NCBI GenBank assembly: GCA_028289405.1
Contig: JANQPP010000076.1
Location: 28,714-92,713 of the forward strand
Reading direction: 5' to 3'
DNA length: 64,000 nucleotides
Origin: Pirellulales bacterium
Lineage (GTDB): Bacteria; Planctomycetota; Planctomycetia; Pirellulales; JANQPP01
Under the pieces are notes generated by a model, which saw only the letters and a program-made list of their open reading frames with translations, did no database searches and was not told the origin of the DNA. Both the position numbers and the translations under genes were made by a program. Shown in pieces: positions 45,374 through 54,423 of this stretch; positions within the stretch are counted from its first letter, which is position 1; every line of letters begins with the position of its first letter.

Positions 45374-45683
45374 TCATGGAAAGACAACGAGGATTCATTT
45401 GACCCGAACTTGTCTCTTCTTCAAGGTTTCGAGCTCAGTAAATTCCGAAATTTTGGAGTTCACCATCGCCCGTCGGAATAGCGGCGTGTGAAAAGCCTTC
45501 TGGTCTTGGAAGTTGTGCCCTCGGCGGGTCTCAACGCCGCCATCTCGAATTTCGAGACGTGAACGCTTGCCGCCGAATCGCGAGCTAGGGTTGAACACAC
45601 CCGATTCTCACCACACCAGGAGCACGCCTGGCCATTGGCCGGACGGCTCCTTTCGCTTCACAACTCGCAAAGGGGCACCCATC
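45374..45683. other. Intergenic stretch
   Basis: Divergent region between the GNAT gene and the secreted-protein gene. A 67-codon minus-strand frame (45395-45598) is present but has no supporting start site or recognisable family. Confidence 0.4.
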
Positions 45684-46205
45684 ATGCGTAATCGAATTGG
45701 CCTGACGATTGTCTGTGCTTCGGCTGTTTGCATCCTCGGAAACTTGAGCGCCATCAGCGCTCTAGCCGCGAGCCCTCAGAAAGCCCCCGAGAGCCTGGCG
45801 ATTCAAAGCGAGTATCGCTGCGAGGGCGTCGACTTCAGCGGCCAGCCGTATTCCGGCAGCGTTCACATCCGCCGCGATGGCGAAGTATATGCCCTGACTT
45901 GGGAAGTCAGTTTCTCGCGTGCCGGCAAAGTACGCTATGAGGGCTTGGGAATTCGGGTCGGCGATACGCTGGCCGCCACGTGGATTGGCACGGGCAAGTC
46001 GGGGATCATCGCCTACCGCATCGGTCCTGATGGAAATCTTGATGGCCGCTGGACCGTATTCGGCAACAAGTCCACGAAGACTGAGAACCTGCGTCCCGTG
46101 GGAACGCCATCCACGCCGCAGGCGAAATCCGGCCGCTCGACTACCGCGTCGAAAAAGAACAGCGCCCTTTTCGCCAACTCCGGCGCGACAGACAACCGCG
46201 ACTGA
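45684..46205 (+). CDS. Small exported protein, unknown function
   Basis: A 173-residue protein. The signal peptide runs to about 35 (LSAISALAAS). The beta-rich core begins EYRCEGVDFSGQPYSGSVHI and includes YEGLGIRVGDTLAATWIG and GIIAYRIGPDGNLDGRWTVFG, an eight-stranded sandwich-like pattern seen in small planctomycete secreted proteins. The tail is Ser/Thr/Lys-rich. The start at 45684 has AAAGGGG upstream. I do not recognise a named family. Confidence 0.6.
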   Translation: MRNRIGLTIVCASAVCILGNLSAISALAASPQKAPESLAIQSEYRCEGVDFSGQPYSGSVHIRRDGEVYALTWEVSFSRAGKVRYEGLGIRVGDTLAATWIGTGKSGIIAYRIGPDGNLDGRWTVFGNKSTKTENLRPVGTPSTPQAKSGRSTTASKKNSALFANSGATDNRD

Positions 46206-46282
46206 ACCTCTGCTATCGCCGCTGGCCTCGTGGGCACTCGTGATTCACACCTGCGGAAGCGCTGTACGTCTTGCGGCACGCG

Positions 46283-46726
46283 CTAATCGGATTTCATCGC
46301 TTCGTCATACCGCCGCTGCATCTCCTCGGGCGACACGTCCTCGATGCTGTGACCGATGTTCCAGCGATGGCCAAAAGGATCGCGAATGATTCCGCAACGT
46401 TCGCCGTAGAATTGGTCCCGAGGCGGCATGTCGACCCGGGCACCCCATTTCTCGGCGGCGGCGATGACTTCATCGGCGTTGTCCACGTGTAGATGAATCG
46501 TGACCGTCGCGTCCTCGTCCAAATTCGGGCCGCGCACTCCACATTCGGGAAATTCTTCCGAGAGCATCAAGGTCGCCCCATTGAAGTCGAGTTCCGCGTG
46601 CCCAATCCGGCCGCCCGACTCGGCCAAGCGATACTTCTCGCGGGCCCCGAATGCTTTTTGATAGAAGTCGATGGCTTCGGCGGCATTCCGCACGCAGATA
46701 TAGGCAAACAGTTCATGCACGGCCAT
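46283..46726 (-). CDS. VOC-family (glyoxalase/bleomycin-resistance) protein
   Basis: A 147-residue protein of two paired beta-alpha-beta-beta-beta units: FAYICVRNAAEAIDFYQKAFGA and VTIHLHVDNADEVIAAAEKWGA, ending with CGIIRDPFGHRWNIG. This is the PhnB-like branch. Its members bind a metal and act as isomerases, dioxygenases or drug-binding proteins. The start is supported by AAAGGAG. It is divergent from the BlaI gene. Confidence 0.87.
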   Translation of the reverse strand: MAVHELFAYICVRNAAEAIDFYQKAFGAREKYRLAESGGRIGHAELDFNGATLMLSEEFPECGVRGPNLDEDATVTIHLHVDNADEVIAAAEKWGARVDMPPRDQFYGERCGIIRDPFGHRWNIGHSIEDVSPEEMQRRYDEAMKSD

Positions 46727-46831
46727 GGTGGCTCCTTTCGTTAGTTCGAAACTGGCACCATCTTAGCACGCGGCTTGAAAAAAATGTCTGAAGACCAACG
46801 GCCAAGACTTTTCGCCGCAACTATCCTGGGG

Positions 46832-46860
46832 TTGCCATCGAAGGCGGCTTGCCTTAGAAT
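46832..46860 (+). promoter_or_regulatory. Sigma-70 promoter for the BlaI/BlaR1 operon
   Basis: TTGCCA (46832-46837), a 17-bp spacer and TAGAAT (46855-46860), 42 bp before the BlaI start. The quality is the best in the window. The BlaI operator should overlap or flank it. Confidence 0.6.
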
Positions 46861-46902
46861 TCCGGATATCGAAAGCAATTTGCCTTTGAAAGCTGGGTGA
46901 AA

Positions 46903-47277
46903 ATGTCTCCTCCGCGTGCCACGGAAACGGAACTGGCCATCTTGGATGTGCTCTGGAACGGCGGCCCCCGCGTCGTGCGGGACATCACGCAAGCGCTGTA
47001 CACGGAAAACAACCCGTCTTCCCATGCCACGGTGAAAAGCCTGCTCGACCGCTTGGAAGAGAAAGGTCTCGTGGAGCGGGACCGCAGCGGTTTCGCCCAT
47101 CTGTATCGAGCCACCGTAACGCGGGCCGATTTCGTGGGCAGCCAGTTGCAAGAACTGGCCGACAGCCATTTCGAGGGTTCCTTGCGGCCGCTGCTGATGC
47201 AATTGGCCGACCGGATCAAGCTCTCGCCGAAAGACCGCTCGCTCTTGAGACGTATCGTGGACAAACCGGACAAGTAA
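46903..47277 (+). CDS. BlaI/MecI/CopY family repressor
   Basis: A 124-residue winged-helix repressor with the pattern ATETELAILDVLWNGGPRVVRDI, the recognition region SSHATVKSLLDRLEEKGLVERD, then a helical dimerisation arm. In the beta-lactam systems the partner protease cleaves it to switch on genes. Here the partner is a BlaR1-type M56 protease 17 bp downstream. The start is GTG at 46897 or ATG at 46903; the ATG is chosen. It probably represses its own promoter. Confidence 0.9.
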   Translation: MSPPRATETELAILDVLWNGGPRVVRDITQALYTENNPSSHATVKSLLDRLEEKGLVERDRSGFAHLYRATVTRADFVGSQLQELADSHFEGSLRPLLMQLADRIKLSPKDRSLLRRIVDKPDK

Positions 47278-47294
47278 AGCGCGAGGAACCAGAG

Positions 47295-48734
47295 ATGGAA
47301 TGGCTCGGCAGCTTGATCTTGGGGAATGCCATCCTGGCGCCGCTGATGGCGGTCGGCGTGCAGGGAATCTGCTGGCTGCCTGTCTTGCGAAACCGCCCGG
47401 CGGTGGTGCACGGTTTGTGGACGATCGTACTGCTCAAGTTCATCGTTCCTCCCTGTTTCTTTCTGGCCTGCCCCACTTGGAATTCGCCGCTCAACCCTTC
47501 GTCACCGATACCCCTTGGAAACACACCGGCTGCGGCCGTTTGGGCTGAACCGTCAACACCGGCAAGCGGACATGTCTCCCGAATGTCTGTTTCGCTTCCT
47601 GGCCTGCTGGCGGTGGTTTCCTTGGTGGGAGCCTGCGTCCTCTGTTGGCGAACCGGACGGCAAGCGCGGAGGTTTTCGCGGCTGTTGCGGCACGCGGAGC
47701 CCGCGCCAGCGGAGATCCAGCGGATGGCGGAGGAAATTGCCACGGCGTGGGGAATTCGCCGCTGCCCGGAGGTCCGTTTCGTGCGGGCCCGGTTCTCGCC
47801 TCTGGTGTGGACGGTGGGAGGCGCTCCCCTGCTGGTGATTCCCGAAGCCAGTTCGCTGAACTTATCCACGGACGAGTGGCGGCTGCTGCTGGCCCATGAG
47901 CTAGCGCATGTCCGGCGGGGAGACCATCGCCTTCGTTGGTTGGAGCTAGCGGTGCGAGGCATGTATTGGTGGCATCCCGCCGCCTGGTGGGCTTGCCACG
48001 AACTACGGCAAGCAGAGGAAGCCTGCTGCGATGCCCTGGTCGTGAGGGCCTTCTCGGGACAGGCCACCACGTATGCCCAGACCTTGTTGCGAATCGTCGA
48101 TTTTCTAGCTGATGCGGAGATGCCCTTGCCACGGATGGCAAGCGGCTTTGGACGTGTTTCTCATTTGAAAAGGAGATTGGAAATGCTCATGCGAACGAAC
48201 AGCGAACCGGCTTGGCCCCGCGCCACGAAATGGGCCGTCCTCGGACTGGCCGCCTGCCTGCTACCGATTGCCTGGCGGGCCGCGCCCGCCGCGGAGACCG
48301 AAGCCGAGACGCCACCAGAAAAAGTTATACGAGTCAAAGCCCGGCACCCCGACGGCAGCACGCCGGAATACACGGGCATAGAGAAAATGATCATGAACGA
48401 GAAGGGCATCTGGATTCCGGTGAAAGAAGACGTCGGATACTTTTTCGCGCACGACGAAGCCGCCATGAAGACGAAGATCTTCCAGCAGCTTCACGAGGAA
48501 GAACGGGCTTTGTGGCGAGAATCGGAAAACTTGCGCGCGCTGGGAAAAGAAGACGAAGCCCGTGATAAAAGACACGAGTGGCAGTACGCCATGCTCCGCA
48601 ATCAGTTGGAAGGGCTCCAATACGCGCGCCGCGTCGAAAGGCAAGAATGGACCAAGCAGCTCACGGAGCTGCAAACCACGGTGAAGGAACTTCAAGCCGA
48701 ACTGCGCACCCTGCGCGAGGGGGCCGCGAAATAG
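47295..48734 (+). CDS. BlaR1-type M56 family membrane metallopeptidase
   Basis: A 479-residue membrane protease paired with the BlaI repressor. Transmembrane segments lie at about 7-30, 40-58, 102-117 and 312-330. The zinc-binding HELAH (201-205) is followed by RRGDH, and the substrate loop region is WWHPAAWWACHELRQAEEACCDALV. The C-terminal 130 residues are a charged coiled coil. No penicillin-binding sensor domain is present, so it does not sense beta-lactams like BlaR1. Some other envelope signal is likely. A strong terminator follows. Confidence 0.88.
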   Translation: MEWLGSLILGNAILAPLMAVGVQGICWLPVLRNRPAVVHGLWTIVLLKFIVPPCFFLACPTWNSPLNPSSPIPLGNTPAAAVWAEPSTPASGHVSRMSVSLPGLLAVVSLVGACVLCWRTGRQARRFSRLLRHAEPAPAEIQRMAEEIATAWGIRRCPEVRFVRARFSPLVWTVGGAPLLVIPEASSLNLSTDEWRLLLAHELAHVRRGDHRLRWLELAVRGMYWWHPAAWWACHELRQAEEACCDALVVRAFSGQATTYAQTLLRIVDFLADAEMPLPRMASGFGRVSHLKRRLEMLMRTNSEPAWPRATKWAVLGLAACLLPIAWRAAPAAETEAETPPEKVIRVKARHPDGSTPEYTGIEKMIMNEKGIWIPVKEDVGYFFAHDEAAMKTKIFQQLHEEERALWRESENLRALGKEDEARDKRHEWQYAMLRNQLEGLQYARRVERQEWTKQLTELQTTVKELQAELRTLREGAAK

Positions 48735-48767
48735 AGTGCTTTTGATTGGGGTCAAGGTTTTTGCCAT

Positions 48768-48804
48768 GGGCCGCCGGCGAAACGGTTCGTCGGTGGCCCT
48801 TTTT
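48768..48804 (+). terminator. Rho-independent terminator after the BlaR1-like gene
   Basis: A 14-bp stem (48768-48781 with 48786-48799, two G-T pairs) with an ACGG loop and a TTTTT run. Confidence 0.85.
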
Positions 48805-48865
48805 CACGTGATGCCTGCTGGATGGCGAAAGCGTCTCGGTCGCGAAAAAAATCAGACATCGCCAA

Positions 48866-48894
48866 TTCCCAGCCTGGGCCGGCGCCTTTATGAT
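48866..48894 (+). promoter_or_regulatory. Candidate promoter for the hydroxyproline cluster
   Basis: TTCCCA (48866-48871), a 17-bp spacer and TATGAT (48889-48894), 37 bp before the DapA-like start. The -35 match is moderate. Confidence 0.4.
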
Positions 48895-48930
48895 GGGACT
48901 TTTGTCCACACTGACCTCACGCGAAAATCC

Positions 48931-49851
48931 ATGGCCAAGAAACCGTACTGGCAGGGTGTCTTTCCCGCCGTCACCACGCAGTTCCAAAAAAACCAATCGC
49001 TGGACTTGGACGCCACGGCCCGGCATTGCGAAGTTTTGATCGAGTCCGGCGTGACCGGGCTGATCATGTGCGGCTCCCTGGGAGAAAACCAGGCACTGGA
49101 TCCGGAGGAGAAGCGGCAAGTCGTCCAGACCGCCGTGGAAACGGCGGCGGGCCGCGTCCCGGTTCTGAGCGGCGTGGCGGAACCTAGCACGCGGCTGGCA
49201 AGCCGGTATGTGCTCGACATGGAAGAGCTCGGCGCCGCCGGCGTGATGCTCATGCCAGCCATGCTCTACAAGGGGGATCCCCGCGAGACGCTGGCCTACT
49301 TCCGCTCCGTGGCGGGGGCGACCTCCCTGCCGATCATGATTTACAACAACCCTATCAGCTACGCCAACGACATCACACCGGAGATGTTCCGCGAGCTGGG
49401 GGAAATCGACAACTTCGTGGCGCTCAAGGAAAGCTCCGGAGACACGCGGCGAATCACGGACATTCGCAACGTCTGCGGCGACCGTTTCGCCATCTTTACC
49501 GGAGTCGATGATTTGGCCCTGGAAGCAGCCATCTTGGGCATCGACGGCTGGGTGGCCGGCACGGGTATAGCCTTTCCCCGGGAAAACCAATACTTCTGGG
49601 AGCTTACCCGCCGGGGCGAGTGGGACAAGGCCCGGGCCGTCTACCGCTGGTTCACGCCGCTGCTGCACCTGGACGTGCATACCAAATTCGTGCAGTACAT
49701 CAAATTGGCAGTGCAGGAATGTGGCCTAGGCAGCGAATGGGTACGGGCGCCACGACTGCCGCTGACGGGAGCCGAACGCAAGCGGATCCTGCGGATCATC
49801 CACGCCGGCATGGACAACCGGCCCCGCATTCCCCGACGCAAAGCCGGTTAA
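48931..49851 (+). CDS. DapA/DHDPS-family lyase, probable pyrroline-4-hydroxy-2-carboxylate deaminase
   Basis: A 306-residue class I aldolase-fold enzyme. The Schiff-base Lys166 is in FVALKESSGD, Tyr138 is in IMIYNNPISY, and the opening FPAVTTQF and GSLGENQALD loop are family-typical. DHDPS proper condenses pyruvate with aspartate semialdehyde. In hydroxyproline degradation a homolog deaminates Delta1-pyrroline-4-hydroxy-2-carboxylate to alpha-ketoglutarate semialdehyde. The latter is favoured here because a hydroxyproline 2-epimerase-like and a D-amino-acid-oxidase-like gene lie in the same unit. The start is the MAKKPYW ATG. The specific substrate remains inferred. Confidence 0.8.
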   Translation: MAKKPYWQGVFPAVTTQFQKNQSLDLDATARHCEVLIESGVTGLIMCGSLGENQALDPEEKRQVVQTAVETAAGRVPVLSGVAEPSTRLASRYVLDMEELGAAGVMLMPAMLYKGDPRETLAYFRSVAGATSLPIMIYNNPISYANDITPEMFRELGEIDNFVALKESSGDTRRITDIRNVCGDRFAIFTGVDDLALEAAILGIDGWVAGTGIAFPRENQYFWELTRRGEWDKARAVYRWFTPLLHLDVHTKFVQYIKLAVQECGLGSEWVRAPRLPLTGAERKRILRIIHAGMDNRPRIPRRKAG

Positions 49852-49935
49852 GCACTCACGGCCAGTCGAAACCGCGAAGGCGCGGCTCCGGCCGCCAAAA
49901 ATCACTGAAGCTTCCTTCCGTGTCGAGGTGTTGTC

Positions 49936-51903
49936 ATGGTACTTCGCGCCTGTGCCGTCTTGTCGCTCTTGATAGGTTCGCCCCAAGTGGCCTCCGGGCA
50001 GACCACTGCTCGTTTGGAGCGATTGGAATACCGGCACCCCGGGCTGGAAGTGGATCTCGGCGTGGGGCTGTACGGTTACCCCTTGCCGCTCGATGGAGAC
50101 GGCGATGGTGATCTGGACCTGCTAGTGAGCTGCCCCGACCGGCCTTTCAATGGGACGTATCTCTTCCTGAATCCCGGAGAGAAAGATCCAAAGTTCTCTG
50201 TATTCGAGCCAGGCCGAAAACTCGGCCCGGGATTGCGGCAGCCCACGCTCTCCTGGGTAGCCGACCAGCCGCGTCTGCTCGTGGCGAATATCGAGTATCC
50301 ACGTTTTCAAGAAGGCGATTTCACCACGAAACGTGAAATCTATCCGCAAGACCGTGTGGCGGAGATCAACCATCTGCGGGGAAACACCTGGCGATTCGCC
50401 GACTTCGACGGCGATGGCGTAAGCGACCTGCTCGTGGGGCACGGTTCCTGGGATGATTTCGGCTCATTTGGCACCAACGACTGGTGGAAACACTACGATG
50501 CACATGGTGAATATCACGGCGAGTTGCTTAAAGGCTGGGTGTTTTGGATTCGCAACGAGGGGACCGACGCGGCGCCCCGTTGGGCCGAGCCGGAACAATT
50601 GGCGGCTGGCGAAGAGGTCATCGAAACCATTGGTTGGCCGGTTCCCAACCTGGCCGACTTCGACGGCGATGGAGATTTCGATCTGATCTGCGGCGAGTTT
50701 CTGGACCAAATCACGTGGTTCGAAAATATTGGTTCGCGCACTGCGCCGGAATTCGCGCGAGGGCGGCGACTGCTGCACGAGGGACGACCCCTGGCCATGG
50801 ATCTGCAAATGATCTTTCCGCAAGCCGCAGACTGGGACGGTGACGGCGATACCGATCTGCTCGTGGGAGACGAGGATGGCCGCGTCGCGCTTGTAGAGAA
50901 TTCGGGACAAAAACAAGAAGGCATGCCCGCGTTTCAGCCGCCCTACTATTTTCGACAGCAGGCGAAATACGTGAAGTTCGGCGCGCTGGCCACGCCGGTC
51001 GGCTGCGATTGGGACGGCGACGGCGATATCGACTTGATCGCGGGCAACACCGCCGGACACGTCGGTTTCATCGAGAACTTGAGCGGGCCGGGCGTGGAGC
51101 GGCCCCGGTTCGCCGAGCCGGAGTTGCTCGCGGCGGAGGGAAAAACGATCCGCATTCAAGCCGGTCCTAGCGGTTCGATCCAAGGCCCCATCGAAGCCAA
51201 GTGGGGCTACACCGTTCCCAGCGTGGCCGACTGGAATCACGACGGCTTGCCGGACGTGCTGCTGAATTCGATCTGGGGGAAAATCGTGTGGCATGAAAAC
51301 ATCGGCACGCGCGAACAACCCGTTCTGGCTGCCGCCCGTCCGGTCGAAGTGGACTGGCCGGGACAAGTACCCAAGCCGGAATGGAATTGGTGGAATCCCC
51401 ATGGCCAGGAACTCGTCACGCAGTGGCGGACCACACCGCTGGCCGTCGATTGGAACGAAGACGGGCTCACCGATCTGGTGATGCTCGACCATGAAGGTTA
51501 TCTAGCGTTTTATGAACGCAATCAAAGCGACGAGGCGCTCGCATTGTCGCCTCCCCGGCGCGTGTTCACGGATGCGCAAGGCGAACCGCTACGTCTCAAC
51601 GCGGGTAGCGGTGGTCGGAGTGGGCGGCGGAAAATCTGCCTGGCCGATTGGGACGGCGACGGGCGGCGGGATCTGCTGGTCGATTCGCAAAACGCCAACC
51701 TTTGGCGGCAGCTCGAACCGCGTGATGGAAAATACCGCTTTCAGGATCTGGGACCCTTGGCCGAGGACAACATCGCCTCGCACTCAGTGAGCCCCACCGT
51801 CGTGGATTGGAATGGCGACGGCGTTCCCGATTTTCTGGGCGGAGCGGAGGACGGACATTTTTATTACCTCCGCAACCCGCGCAATAAGGCGCCTTCCCCA
51901 TGA
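49936..51903 (+). CDS. Secreted FG-GAP/VCBS beta-propeller protein in the hydroxyproline cluster
   Basis: A 655-residue exported protein. The signal peptide ends near VASG. Nine or so FG-GAP-type blades carry calcium loops such as DGDGDGDLDLL, DFDGDGVSDLLVG, DWDGDGDTDLLVG, DWDGDGDIDLIAG and DWNGDGVPDFLGG. Such propellers bind ligands or matrix. The stop overlaps the epimerase start in an ATGA. A secreted propeller embedded in an amino-acid catabolic unit suggests it may capture or process a collagen-like or glycosylated substrate; that is speculation. Confidence 0.85.
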   Translation: MVLRACAVLSLLIGSPQVASGQTTARLERLEYRHPGLEVDLGVGLYGYPLPLDGDGDGDLDLLVSCPDRPFNGTYLFLNPGEKDPKFSVFEPGRKLGPGLRQPTLSWVADQPRLLVANIEYPRFQEGDFTTKREIYPQDRVAEINHLRGNTWRFADFDGDGVSDLLVGHGSWDDFGSFGTNDWWKHYDAHGEYHGELLKGWVFWIRNEGTDAAPRWAEPEQLAAGEEVIETIGWPVPNLADFDGDGDFDLICGEFLDQITWFENIGSRTAPEFARGRRLLHEGRPLAMDLQMIFPQAADWDGDGDTDLLVGDEDGRVALVENSGQKQEGMPAFQPPYYFRQQAKYVKFGALATPVGCDWDGDGDIDLIAGNTAGHVGFIENLSGPGVERPRFAEPELLAAEGKTIRIQAGPSGSIQGPIEAKWGYTVPSVADWNHDGLPDVLLNSIWGKIVWHENIGTREQPVLAAARPVEVDWPGQVPKPEWNWWNPHGQELVTQWRTTPLAVDWNEDGLTDLVMLDHEGYLAFYERNQSDEALALSPPRRVFTDAQGEPLRLNAGSGGRSGRRKICLADWDGDGRRDLLVDSQNANLWRQLEPRDGKYRFQDLGPLAEDNIASHSVSPTVVDWNGDGVPDFLGGAEDGHFYYLRNPRNKAPSP

Positions 51904-52865
51904 AAGCCATTCGCGTGATCGATTCGCACACGTGCGGAGAGCCGACACGGGTGGTCATTGACGGCGGCCCCGATCTGGGCGCGGGGAGCATTGCGGAACG
52001 CCTCAGCGTTTTTCGTGAACGGTTCGACGAATATCGCCGGGCCATCGTTCAGGAACCACGCGGCTCGGAGATCCTTGTCGGAGCCCTGCTCTGCCCGCCC
52101 AGTGATGGTGTCAGTGCCGCCGGCGTGATCTTTTTTAACAACGTCGGCTATCTCGGCATGTGTGGACATGGCGCCATCGGCGTGGTGGCCACGTTGGCCC
52201 ATCTCGGCCGCGTCGAACCGGGTGAACATCGCCTGGAAACTCCTGCCGGCATCGTCACCGCCACATTGCACGCAGACCGTTCCGTTTCCATTGAAAATGT
52301 GCCCAGCTATCGGGAAGCTCACCATGTGGCCATCGAAGTCCCCGATCACGGGACAATCAGCGGCGATGTGGCTTACGGCGGAAACTGGTTTTTCTTGAGC
52401 GAAGTGGATGGGCAGTCTCTCGCATCCCAGCAGGCCGAAGAGCTGGTCGAGTTCGCCTGGCGTGTGCGCCGCGCGGTGAACGTGCAAGGATTCCCTCAAG
52501 TCGATCACGTGGAACTGTTTGGCGAACCGACCGACGAGAAAAACGACTGCCGTAACTTCGTGCTCTGCCCGGGCAAGGCGTACGACCGCTCCCCCTGCGG
52601 CACCGGCACCAGTGCCAAGCTGGCTTGTCTCGCCGCCGATGGCAAACTCGCGGCAGGCGCGACGTGGATTCAAGAGGGAATTTTGGGCACGAGCTTCCAC
52701 GCGAGCTATCGCTGGGAGGACCGCACCAAGGGCGTGATCGTGCCCACCATTACCGGCCAGGCATTCATCACGGCGGAAGCCACGCTCCTCTTGGATGAGA
52801 ACGATCCGTTTGGCTGGGGTATCTATTTTCCAGTCTCCCGGCCTGATGCCCAGCGCCATGGCTGA
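51900..52865 (+). CDS. Proline racemase family; probable 4-hydroxyproline 2-epimerase
   Basis: A 321-residue two-base cofactor-free epimerase. Both catalytic Cys are present: Cys88 in MCGHGAIG and Cys233 in SPCGTGTSAK. Two Cys fit epimerase chemistry (trans-4-hydroxy-L-proline to cis-4-hydroxy-D-proline) and argue against the dehydratase branch, where the first Cys is replaced. The opening VIDSHTCGEPTRVV is family-typical. It overlaps the propeller gene (4 bp) and the FAD oxidase gene (8 bp), so translation is coupled. A proline racemase role is the main alternative. Confidence 0.85.
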   Translation: MKAIRVIDSHTCGEPTRVVIDGGPDLGAGSIAERLSVFRERFDEYRRAIVQEPRGSEILVGALLCPPSDGVSAAGVIFFNNVGYLGMCGHGAIGVVATLAHLGRVEPGEHRLETPAGIVTATLHADRSVSIENVPSYREAHHVAIEVPDHGTISGDVAYGGNWFFLSEVDGQSLASQQAEELVEFAWRVRRAVNVQGFPQVDHVELFGEPTDEKNDCRNFVLCPGKAYDRSPCGTGTSAKLACLAADGKLAAGATWIQEGILGTSFHASYRWEDRTKGVIVPTITGQAFITAEATLLLDENDPFGWGIYFPVSRPDAQRHG

Positions 52866-54111
52866 CGTGCTGATCATCGGCGGCGGAGTGATCGGCATGT
52901 GCTCCGCTTATTACACCGCGCTGCGGGGACATCGCGTCACTCTGCTGGAGCGCCTGCCGGAACAGCGGGACGGATGTTCCTTTGGGAACGCCGGCATGGT
53001 GGTCCCCAGCCATTTCGTGCCCCTGGCCGCGCCAGGCATGGTGGGCCAAGCGCTCCGCATGATGTGGAACCCAGAAAGCCCTTTCTATCTGCGGCCTCGT
53101 TTGGACCGCGAATTGCTCCGTTGGGGCCGGGAGTTTATCCGCTCGTCCACGCGGCAGCATGTGGAGCGCAGCGCGCCGCTGTTGCGGGACCTGCATTTGG
53201 CCAGCCGGGAAGCTTTTCGCGAACTGGCGGACCTGCCGGGACATGACTTCGGCCTCATGGAGAGGGGACTGCTGATGCTTTGCCAAACGGAGCACGGGGT
53301 TGAGGAAGAGGCGGCGGCGGCGGCGTGCGCGAACCAACTGGGGATCCCCGCCGAGGTCCTTTCCCCCGAGGAAACCGACAGGCTCGACCCACGCGTCCGT
53401 CGAGAAATCATCGGGAGCATCTTTTATCCCCGGGACTGCCATCTCTCGCCAAGCCGGTTCATGCACGCGCTGTCCGGCCTGCTCGAAGAACACGGCGTAC
53501 GTCGCCAGTGGAACGCGGAGGTCACCGGTTGGGAGACGCGCGATTCACAGATCGAAGCCGCACTCACTTCGCAGGGTAGCTTCAGCGCGGAAGAATACGT
53601 GCTGGCCGGCGGTGCCTGGTCATCACGCCTGGCAAAGGACTTGGGATTGCGTCTGCCTCTACAGGCCGGGAAAGGGTATAGCCTGACCCTTGAGCAGCCA
53701 CGCCAGCTTCCCGAAATCTGCTGCATGCTCACCGAGGCCCGCGTCGCCGTGACGCCCATGGGGAACAGCCTGCGATTCGGGGGTACGATGGAAATCGCCG
53801 GGCTCGACAGCACGATTCGCCAGCGCCGTGTGCGGGGCATCGTCCGCTCGGCGTGTCGCTATTTCCCTGAATTCCAAGCGTCCGATTTCGCGGGCATCAC
53901 GCCTTGGCTCGGGCTGCGGCCCTGCTCTCCGGACGGCTTGCCGTATCTGGGCCGGACGGCGCGATTTCAAAATCTGTGCATGGCGACCGGCCACGCCATG
54001 ATGGGCCTCAGTTTGGCCCCGATCACTGGGCAACTCGTGAGCCAAATTGTCGGTGGCGAGCCGACCTCTCACGACTTGCGGTTGCTCTCGCCCGACCGTT
54101 TCGTACACTGA
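52858..54111 (+). CDS. FAD-dependent D-amino acid oxidase/dehydrogenase (DadA-like), probable cis-4-hydroxy-D-proline oxidase
   Basis: A 417-residue flavoprotein. The FAD-binding Rossmann motif IIGGGVIGMCSAYY is at the start, followed by GCSFGNAGMVVP. A second half has VLAGGAWSSRLAKDLG and the C-terminal FAD clamp TGHAMMGLSLAPITG with LGLRPCSPDGLPYLG. It would oxidise the D-imino acid made by the upstream epimerase to the pyrroline acid used by the DapA-like enzyme. The start at 52858 overlaps the epimerase stop; 52846 is also possible. Length is normal. Confidence 0.85.
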   Translation: MADVLIIGGGVIGMCSAYYTALRGHRVTLLERLPEQRDGCSFGNAGMVVPSHFVPLAAPGMVGQALRMMWNPESPFYLRPRLDRELLRWGREFIRSSTRQHVERSAPLLRDLHLASREAFRELADLPGHDFGLMERGLLMLCQTEHGVEEEAAAAACANQLGIPAEVLSPEETDRLDPRVRREIIGSIFYPRDCHLSPSRFMHALSGLLEEHGVRRQWNAEVTGWETRDSQIEAALTSQGSFSAEEYVLAGGAWSSRLAKDLGLRLPLQAGKGYSLTLEQPRQLPEICCMLTEARVAVTPMGNSLRFGGTMEIAGLDSTIRQRRVRGIVRSACRYFPEFQASDFAGITPWLGLRPCSPDGLPYLGRTARFQNLCMATGHAMMGLSLAPITGQLVSQIVGGEPTSHDLRLLSPDRFVH

Positions 54112-54155
54112 AATCGACGAGTGAGTCATCCAATTCGCCAAGCAAGGAGTGCAGC

Positions 54156-54344
54156 ATGAAGCTGACCGATTTCTACAACGAAGTTTCACGTCGCGTGGAC
54201 ACCGCGAAGACCCAGATCAATGTGGCGGAGACGAAGCGGGTCTTGGCCGTGAGCTTCGAGGTGATGAGCAAGCTCGACTCGGGCGAAGCGCTGGACCTGC
54301 TCGCCAAGGGGGTAGCCCAGGCGAACAAGAAAAAGAAGAAATGA
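54156..54344 (+). CDS. Small basic-tailed protein of unknown function
   Basis: Sixty-two residues with CAAGGAG in front of the ATG. It is predicted helical (DFYNEVSRRVDTAKTQINVAETKRVLAV) and ends in KKKKK. It is a compact helical planctomycete protein with no recognised family. It stands between the oxidase and the STAS-like gene and could be part of the unit. Confidence 0.55.
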   Translation: MKLTDFYNEVSRRVDTAKTQINVAETKRVLAVSFEVMSKLDSGEALDLLAKGVAQANKKKKK

Positions 54345-54423
54345 AGCTCGATATGGACATCGCGGATCGCGCGCCTCCGCGCGACGTTACCTATGCATTG
54401 CATGACTTTCACGGAGTATCGCC

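Noticed and set aside
45395..45598. 67-codon minus-strand frame between the GNAT and secreted-protein genes
   Set aside because: No ribosome site of note and no family; left as intergenic.
46206..46282. Possible terminator between the secreted-protein gene and the VOC gene
   Set aside because: Short inverted repeats only; there is no T tract on either strand.
50464..52898. Two minus-strand frames of about 340 codons opposite the propeller and epimerase genes
   Set aside because: No signal, no domains, and they run against well-supported coupled genes.
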